DNA of 64,000 bases, from the NCBI GenBank assembly GCA_030998225.1, contig JAPYXD010000608.1:898501-962500 (forward strand), written 5' to 3'. Of the stretch, positions 57,201 through 64,000 are shown one piece after another (positions within the stretch are counted from its first letter, which is position 1; each line of letters begins with the position of its first letter). Source of the DNA: Diplolepis rosae (lineage: Eukaryota; Arthropoda; Insecta; Hymenoptera; Diplolepididae). The translations under genes and the position numbers were made by a program. The notes under the pieces were generated by a model that was not told the DNA's origin, searched no databases, and was given only the letters and a program-made list of their open reading frames with translations.

Positions 57201-57480
57201 TTTCATGAAAACCGTTTTTTCTGACTCAGGGGGTCTCAGAACGTAAAGATTTTATGGAAATTCCGAAAGTCATTTATCACATAGAACCAGTACCTTCTCA
57301 TATGGTGGAAATGTAAAAAATGTGTACCCATTTTGAAACGTTTAAGGCTTTTTTCATAAAAAGCGGTCTTTTATCTAATAAATAATGCCATTTACCGTAT
57401 CCGGTAAGTAGATTAAAGTTTTTAAAATAATATAATGTATGCTAAAACGTAGAAGAATTAATGCTTTAAAAAGTGCATTG

Positions 57481-58210
57481 CACTGCAAAAAAATTTCGGT
57501 CGAGAAAAGTGTAAAAAAGAGTGATCCCAACTATAAAATACAGTTTGTTTTGGCGACAACTAGACCTTTGATAGTTGGCCTTACTGTACATTACAGTTAC
57601 TTTTACAATATAGTACAGTCGAAGGAATTAAATAATACTGTTCTCTCAACTATAAATCGCATTTGGAGCATCTTGAAAATAGTATCGTTCTGCCAACTGT
57701 AAATTGCAGTTGAAAATAAAAAAATGAATATCTGGACGAAATAATAAAATTTAACCAACATTGAAAATGCAATTAAATTACATTTTAAAACAAATAAAAC
57801 CTCAAAACCCGCTACTCATTGTGTCATCGAATGTTCATGACCATGTGTAAAAAATGTATATCATACTGCAGTATGAGATTTGGTTTGAATTGCAAGTTAA
57901 TACGTACTCTGAAAAACACCGACGTTCAATGCAAGTCCCCAATTTTCTAAAGTGTTTTGTACAAAATCAACGACAGTTGTCGTAACTGCGTGACTTTAAA
58001 TTGGGGCACATATATTCTATAGTAGCGTCAACTCCAAGGATTAATTATCGCCAAAACGAACTGTAAAATACAGTTGGAGGTCTGCAACTGCGAACGCAGT
58101 TACAGTAACTATAAAATAGTTGAAACAACTGCAAAATACAGTGTATCTAACTGTAAGCCAAACAACTGTGTAAATATAGTTGCTGCAACTATAGCCGATT
58201 TTTTCCAGTG
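57481..58210. mobile_element. MITE packed with AACTGTAAATTACAGTT palindromes
   Basis: Ends CACTGCAAAAAAATTTCGG and inverse of CCGATTTTTTCCAGTG. Inside, two clusters (57,528-57,710 and 58,050-58,195) hold about ten variants of a palindromic word AACTGTAAAATACAGTT, spaced irregularly. No coding frame is credible. Confidence 0.72.
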
Positions 58211-58974
58211 TGTTTGGATTGATCCAAACCGAATTTTTAATCAGAATCAATCCGAATGAATCCAAGGTCGGAAATACTTTGGAGCGCGAAGTACGACGAT
58301 CGAATCGCGCATTCTAGGCGTACTTAAATTTGCGAGCGAAGCGCGCGATGAGAATGGGTCTGCAAAGCGAGCAAATTTTTTAAAAATTAAATACTTTGAA
58401 GAAGCTTTTAGAATAGTTAAAATATCTTACATGACAATTTCGATATATAAGTGTACATCAAAGGTTCAATTACTTTTTAAATAAATGAATTATATCTGAT
58501 GTTGCATACAATATTATACCTCAAGATTTTTTTAATATGGAACAAAACTGATAAAAGTTATGATAATAGTTCACTTTGGAAGAACTTCTGAAATACGTAA
58601 CAGTTTTGGCATACCATTTTTATTACACAAGTGTGAATAAACAGAAGGTTTGATTAATCAACAAAGAAAAATCATTTCAATTTTGTGTAGGAAACTACAC
58701 CTTGACGTTCCTGCAGTATGAAATAAAATTCATAGAAATTCCTTTGAAATAAAATACCTTAAAAAAAACTTTTAGCATACTTAACATCTTTGATATGAAA
58801 AATTCAACAAATAAAGGTGATAAAAAGCTTTGACAATTCAAAAATGAAATAAATTAAATCTAATTTTGCATACACTGAGAGACTTTACGTTAGAATAAAT
58901 CGTAAAAGTGAATCATATTTTAGTATAATATCGTTTCAAAGTGAGGCAAGCAGGGTTTACGTATCAGAAATTAA
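58211..58974. other. AT-rich region
   Basis: A GC-richer stretch with GCGCGCGATGAG-like sequence at ~58,335; no gene. Confidence 0.45.
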
Positions 58975-59187
58975 TATAGTGGTTTTCAAGGGGCAAAGTT
59001 GATATTTTCGTTTGTATAAATGGAATATATGTTTTACTATCTGTTATAAAACCGACGAGAATTTGAAATGCACTATATTAAAGTTGCGAAGCGAATTTAA
59101 AGTGGTGTTAATACATTTTATTCGAAAGACTGAAAGAATCTTGTCAAATTTTCAAACAAAGAATATGGGAATGTGAAAACCACTATA
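58975..59187. mobile_element. Small MITE, TIR TATAGTGGTTTTCA
   Basis: Perfect 14-bp ends at 58,975-58,988 and 59,174-59,187 (the first two bases may be the TA target). 213 bp, no gene. A TTCAAATTCTCG/CGAGAATTTGAA-like inner word is present. Confidence 0.78.
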
Positions 59188-60019
59188 TGAAAAATCACTC
59201 ACTCCACCAAAAGGTTTGACCTTTAGAAGTGACGGTTTCAGAAAAGGAATTACTGTGTCTTTTTCTGATGCGACATTCTGGAACACATACCCTACCTATA
59301 TTTACATACCTAAACGCATGTCTAACGCCTATAGCCTCTCGGCTATTCTCGCTTGCCATATTCCGAAAGAAATATCGATTATAAGCCACTACTGAGTTTT
59401 GGCAGACATGGATTGAGTCTACGAAGCCAATCGGAAAACATCGGAAGCACTCGTACGGCATTCTGAAACGAATTAGACGAAAACCGAGAATAAACATTTT
59501 GATTTTTGCTACGCGTCGCCAGCTTTCTAGCAAGTTCATATTCATAATATGAATTTCTCAAACATGCTTTCGAAAATGTGATATTCATTATTCATCTTAT
59601 TCAAATTATTTTTAGACAACTTAGTAATCATAATATCATTTTCTCGTACTTTCAATTTCTCGAATAGAGATTTATAATATTTAGTATTTAAAATACTACT
59701 TTATCTTCTTCATATATTAAAGACCATTATGACTATATAAAACTTCGATGTCATAATATGAATAAGTATAATAAAGCCTCGGCTTTCCCCATTTTGAAAC
59801 GATATTATACTAAATTTTGATTCATGCTTATCATTTACTCTAACGAAAAGTCTCACAGTTTACACTTTCAGATTTATTTGATAGCAAATTGGACTAATAA
59901 AAGGTGATCAATTTAGAGGTATAGGATTTTAAATTGAAATAAAACAACGAAAATTCAAATTGATAGGGCAATCTTTTTTATTTTTGTGTAGAACCATTCA
60001 CGAAATTTATTTTTTAAAG
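59188..60019. other. Region without recognised genes
   Basis: Two overlapping minus-strand frames at 59,195-59,588 are GC-richer than the surroundings but resemble no family that I know. Confidence 0.4.
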
Positions 60020-60720
60020 ATAACCCCTTTCAAATGTTGGCCGCAACTGCGCTTTAATTCGTCGATCCGTAAACACCAATTTTGAATGACTCGATCGAGG
60101 ACTTCGGTCGGTATCTCGCTTATAACTTCAGTAATGTTGGCTTCCAATGCCTCAATAGTAGCTGGTTTATCCACAAAACATTTAGACTTTACATACCCTC
60201 ACAAATAAAAGTCCAAAGGTGTGATCACACGATCTTGGAGGCCAGTCCACCGGTCCGAGACGAGAGATAAATTGCTCACCGAAACGACTGCGCAGTAAAT
60301 CCATTGTTTTACGAGCTGTATGACATGTAGCGCCGTTTTGTTGAATCGAAATGTCGTGGAGATTACGGGCTTCAATTTCCGACATCAAAAAGTCGTTTAT
60401 CATGGCTCAAGTTGTTGAGATCGGCGCCGAATCGATTCTTCTGGGTCTTCGGCAAAATTCTCATTTACAGCCGCAATATTCTCTACAGCTCGGGCTGTAC
60501 TTGGTCTAATCGGTCGAGTATCATCCAATAATGTTAAATTATTCTCGAGTTTGCCGACGGTATGCCGAATATTGCGTTCGGTAGGACGATTATGTACACC
60601 ATAAATTAGCCTGAGCGAGCGATAAACACTTTTCACAGAGCGTCCATTTTCGTAATATAATTGTACGATTTGTAAACGTTGTTGAGGCGTAAGTCTTTCC
60701 ATGATGAAATGTCAATAAAA
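60020..60720 (-). pseudogene. Mariner-like transposase, internally deleted
   Basis: Minus strand. The N-terminal part (60,702-60,403): MERLTPQQRLQIVQLYYENG, a helix-turn-helix, then TLLDDTRPIRPSTAR, ENIAAVNENFAEDPEESIRR and QQLEP. It jumps at ~60,405 to the C-terminal part: ISIQQNGATCHTARKTMDLL (the QDGAxCH block, with Asn in place of the catalytic Asp), ISRLGPVDWPPRSCD, and KPATIEALEANI...EVISEIPTEV to a TAA at ~60,022. The part with the first catalytic Asp is gone. This is a known kind of insect IS630-Tc1-mariner transposase with an N-terminal HTH. Confidence 0.88.
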
Positions 60721-61016
60721 ACTGAATAACATTGTGTATTTAGTTTGACAGTAGTCACGCGTGACATGTCAATAAAACACTATTGGAAAAAGTACTTCCA
60801 ATTTGATCACACTTTATAATAATAAAATACATAAAATACAAAAATACTAAATAAAAAACATGTTTATTAATTTCTTTAAATAACACAAGCCCACAAAAAA
60901 GTGGTCTGAACTTTACATGTGACTAGGCTACCCTTATGGGTTTTGAGTCCCTGAATCCGAATCCGGTTTCAGAATTTCCCCTAGACCCCACAGTTTTCCC
61001 CTAGCCTAGGGAAAAA
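60721..61016. other. Spacer with a short palindrome
   Basis: CCACAGTTTTCCCCTAGCC pairs with TAGGGAAAAAGTGTGG (60,988-61,023). It overlaps the start of the next foldback. Confidence 0.5.
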
Positions 61017-61674
61017 GTGTGGAATCTTGGAAGTTTCAGGTTCCGTTAATGGTAATATTTATCCACGGGAATGTTAATAAAACAATGTGGTTACTACGTA
61101 TTTCAAATCGCTAAGTTCGAGTCCGACGTTAGAATTTTTTTACAATACCTACAATTCTTCTAGTCTAGGGGAAAAAGTTTATAACTTAGCAAAACTTGAG
61201 GTTTCGCAGAGGTTTTATTTTTGAACGAAAAAGCTGATATCTTTCCGTATTTTGAGTTGCTGAATTCATATCTGACACAAGAATGTTTTTACTGTAGGAA
61301 AATTCGCCAAATCCAACGACACGAAATATATTAACCCTTTGAGGTCGTATTAAGTTTATACATAACATGGTTTCGTGGCTGAGAGTAGACATACGGCAGC
61401 AAAGGGTTACGATGTTTCATCCCGCCATCAATTCTTAAATGCATAAGTGCGACCCACATAGAAACTGAAGTTTTCCTCAGTTTTCTACCTTTCTTTCCAT
61501 GCAAAAATAAAACCTCCGTGAACCTCAAGTTTTGCTAAGTTATACACTGTTCTGAGGTACTGTAGAAAAAATATAATTTCGGATTCGAACATTGCGAAAA
61601 AACCACATTGCTTTATTAAATTTGTCGTGGATAAATATTACTTTAACGGGACCTGAAACTTCTAAGATTTCACA
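61017..61674. mobile_element. Foldback element with ~200-bp arms
   Basis: 61,017-61,222 and 61,499-61,674 are inverted copies: AAGTTTCAGGTTCCGTTAA, TAATATTTATCCACG, CAATGTGGTT, ACTTAGCAAAACTTGAGGTT, GAGGTTTTATTTTTG landmarks. The centre holds a tiny TTAA element. Confidence 0.82.
61331..61409. mobile_element. 79-bp TTAA mini-element in the foldback loop
   Basis: TTAACCCTTTG at 61,331 and CAAAGGGTTA ending at 61,409. Same end type as the TTAA foldback at 36,820 (CCCTTTAAG). Very short for a mobile element. Confidence 0.6.
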
Positions 61675-62252
61675 CTGTTCATAACTTAGAAGTTCATCAT
61701 AAAATATAATTCAGTATATTAGGCTGTGTTTTATTAGCATAGATAATTTAAAAAATGATTTTTCTTGATCTCCTAGTCGAAAGTACGGTCCTCCCGGCCG
61801 CATTTCACTCCTGAAAGAACGACTTTTGTGGCCTTTTTTTGTTTTTTTCGGCTTAATAGTGTCGGTAAATTCACCGTATAATTCGTTTGTTTAATTTAAT
61901 TTAATGTGACTTCATGCAATTGCACAAAAGAGTAACTCTTAAAAAGAAAAACAAAGAATTTATGTACACGGTTTATTTTATATTAATAATTATATTAATA
62001 AAAGTAATAATAATTATTGTAATAAGATTAGTATTACTGGATGTATGATGTTAAAGTTACTGTTGATCAATATTAATATTGTTATCGAAGAATACATTTT
62101 CTCTGGTATTTGTTAATTTTTAAAAAAAATTTGATTTTCAAATTTATTTTTAATTTATTTCAATGCAGGTGGTCGTTTTAAGGACCTAAGCAATGAACTC
62201 AAAAATTTCCGCCCTTTCAGGCTACTTGAACTAAAATAGGACGCAACACTGA
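61675..62252. other. AT-rich spacer
   Basis: No gene seen. Confidence 0.45.
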
Positions 62253-62398
62253 GGGCGCAGTGCGATGTCGAGAAGAATAGGGTAATAGAAGAACAGCATT
62301 CAACCAATAAGATATTCGCCTTGGTTCAGTGCGATTATTTCACTGGTTGAATCATGTTGCCTGTATTACCCTATTCATCTCTACATGACACTGCGCCC
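62253..62398. mobile_element. 146-bp hairpin MITE with TGA duplication
   Basis: GGGCGCAGTG ... CACTGCGCCC ends; arms ~60 bases share GAATAGGGTAATA and ATTCAACCA in inverse order. TGA directly flanks both sides (62,250-62,252 and 62,399-62,401). Confidence 0.82.
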
Positions 62399-62401
62399 TG
62401 A

Positions 62402-63257
62402 GAAAACGTGGCTGGTATGTCCACGACAAAAAAACAACGTATAGTAGGACCAATAAAGGTATCTTCACTGAAGATGACCCTCTAGCAAAGACGAGACGAG
62501 GCTTCTTTAATGAGCTGGGAGCTAAAGATAGCATCCAATGTCAATTTGATCGATACAAAGTAAACGCGACTGAGCAAAATATGCGATAAGGTGAATAAGG
62601 CCAAGAACGCTTTGGATGTCATCGATGAAGAGCCAAGTGAAATATCTGTTCAGGAAAGGTTATGAAAGTTACTTTTGTTTGTGGAAGTGGAATCGTAAAA
62701 GAGGAACCAGAATTAGGAAGAAGTAAAGAGGCTCCTCTCTTCTAGGAAAAAGTGACTACGTCATAGAAAACGCTGACTGTCGTATTATATTAAATACTAT
62801 AAAAGAGGCCAGCCACAGGAGCAATGTATTTAGTATTCCAACGAAATAATTAACTGCTGTTTGACTGTGCATCAAAATGTTGTAGATGAATAAAATGGAA
62901 TTATCTTTTAAAATGGCAACGCTATCCTCTTCGATATTACACTGTAACGTCAATGATTGTAATCTCAAAGTTGTGAATTGATGATCAGAATCTGTATCAA
63001 ATGTTACGTCGGGAGAAAGTGGCGTGGCGGTGGTGGGTGGTGATAGTTGGCGCCAAAGCTGTGGTCTTTGTTACTGAAACCGGGCAACCGAGATAGCGCC
63101 TGGTTAGCGCCCGGATTCAGTCATACACACAGCAGGGTGGTTCTTTTTCATTTGCTTCTCTTCTTCTTCTTCTTCTTCTGTTTCTTCTGGTTGTTCTTCT
63201 TGATTTGCAGCGAGTGGGTGGGCCATGGTTAAAAGGCGAGAAAGAGAGAACCCTATG
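62402..63257. other. Spacer with (TTC)n microsatellite
   Basis: No gene. (TTC)n at ~63,156-63,190. Confidence 0.5.
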
Positions 63258-63543
63258 TACACTACCGTCGGAAACTGTGCGCACGGTGCTTGTCATCGCT
63301 ATTAAAAATCACTGCTGACTTTGAACCACGATATCTCGGTGAAAGAAAGAGATAGGGCATTTTTAAAAATACAGTTGAAAAGCTTATGAAATTCCACGTC
63401 TAGTGATGCTCAATAAATATTTTTTTGACTTTCTGAAAATAATACAGCACGTGAGGAGTTAAACAAAAATTCAAGATTTTTTCAAATTCTCTACCTCAAC
63501 TTCAACTTTTTGCATGACCTAGGAAATTTTTTTCATGATTCTG
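63258..63543 (+). repeat. Dispersed repeat, copy 2
   Basis: Matches 10,345-10,632 in the same orientation; see there. Confidence 0.85.
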
Positions 63544-63599
63544 GAATACAAATGTAAACAAGGTCATTCATCGTTCGCGCTGCGACATGTAACTGGTCC

Positions 63600-64000
63600 G
63601 GAACACGGGCTTCCGGGAGGCGCTCATAACTGCCCCTGGCCCCTCTCTTTTGAGTACGTATCGTCCGTGCGGTCGGGTCGGTGTCGTCTTAGAGCAGGGT
63701 GCTCCCAGCGGTATCTGGGTCCGCACCCTGCCCTCAGGACCCCGGCCATGGCGGTATCCAGGGTCTGGGGTTTCGGGCTTGTCGGTCGGTAGGTACGTCG
63801 GTAGGTCGGTCGGTCAGTTATCAAAAGAAGAGGAGAGGAGGTGGTGTCGCGTGATTGGTTGAGCCCGGTGTTAGCTTCGGCAGGCGTTCGGTCGGGTCAG
63901 GTCGTGTTCCAGTCGGTCGAACATGCTTGAAGTGCGGGTCAAGTTCGGCTCAAGTTCGGGTCAGGCGCGAGTCAAGTTCGCGTAAAATGTCCGGGTAAAG
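63600..64000. promoter_or_regulatory. GC-rich, CpG-dense edge, promoter-like
   Basis: Dense CG, a TCGGTCGG(T/G) tetranucleotide-like run (63,781-63,815), a GTGATTGGTTGAG box (CCAAT inverse, ~63,850) and GGGTCAAGTTCGG-type repeats at 63,937-63,980. Open frames on both strands are GC artefacts. It may be the promoter/first exon of a host gene or an LTR; the window ends inside it. Confidence 0.3.

Noticed and set aside
59195..59588. Two overlapping minus-strand frames of 116 and 69 codons
   Set aside because: Overlapping in different frames and matching no family that I can name.
63535..63862. Open frames on both strands in the GC-rich edge
   Set aside because: Several overlapping frames of low-complexity composition; no domain.

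Overview
This window is eukaryotic, AT-rich and packed with mobile DNA. The element types (R1-clade LINEs with poly-A tails, an env-carrying Ty3/gypsy-like element, a THAP-type P-element relative, a mariner relative, many TTAA- or TA-flanked MITEs and long foldback elements) point to an insect. I cannot name the species. The only host-gene sequence I can defend is one internal exon of mitochondrial acetoacetyl-CoA thiolase (ACAT1 type) at 27,227-27,420 on the minus strand, with both splice sites visible.

Layout. 1-10,344: a decayed plus-strand Ty3/gypsy-like element (gag, protease, RT, two RNase H domains, an unidentified domain, integrase, env-like tail) preceded by two tandem-repeat blocks. 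10,345-10,632: copy 1 of a dispersed repeat whose second copy is at 63,258. 11,040-15,330: a second, minus-strand, internally deleted gypsy-like element whose upstream tandem repeats are homologous to those of the first; it carries a MITE. 17,241-20,873: R1-clade LINE copy 1 (plus), then a broken THAP domain. 22,872-25,048: large foldback element. 25,235-26,315: two TTAA MITEs back to back. 27,227: ACAT1 exon. 28,348-32,816: a 4.5-kb long-TIR element with an 11-bp target duplication, containing the 5' half of a LINE, another TTAA MITE and GC-rich LTR-like DNA. 32,968-34,737: two more MITEs. 36,820-41,731: a TTAA-flanked foldback element with R1 LINE copy 2 (minus) inserted at the inner end of one arm. 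42,130-49,189: a 7-kb P-element-like transposon (minus) with intact 17-bp TIRs and a broken transposase, itself carrying nested insertions. 49,236-62,398: a series of hairpin MITEs, a 1.47-kb near-perfect palindrome, tandem repeats, a fragment of a widespread arthropod repeat protein and a deleted mariner. 63,600-64,000: a GC-rich, promoter-like edge.

The most interesting object is the first gypsy element. After RT it has a normal gypsy RNase H that has lost catalytic residues, followed by a second, cellular RNase H1-type domain with every catalytic residue present. That second domain shares one reading frame (4,958-7,504, broken only by two stops) with an unidentified domain and the integrase. 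This parallels the duplicated RNase H/tether arrangement of retroviruses and of plant Tat elements, and I do not know it as a standard layout for animal Ty3/gypsy elements. The second theme is inverted repeats: at least seven structures would give long hairpin RNAs if read through.

Every transposon protein seen here is broken or truncated, so the window is mostly a graveyard; the functional question is what RNA these structures produce. All identifications come from reading motifs; no database search was possible.
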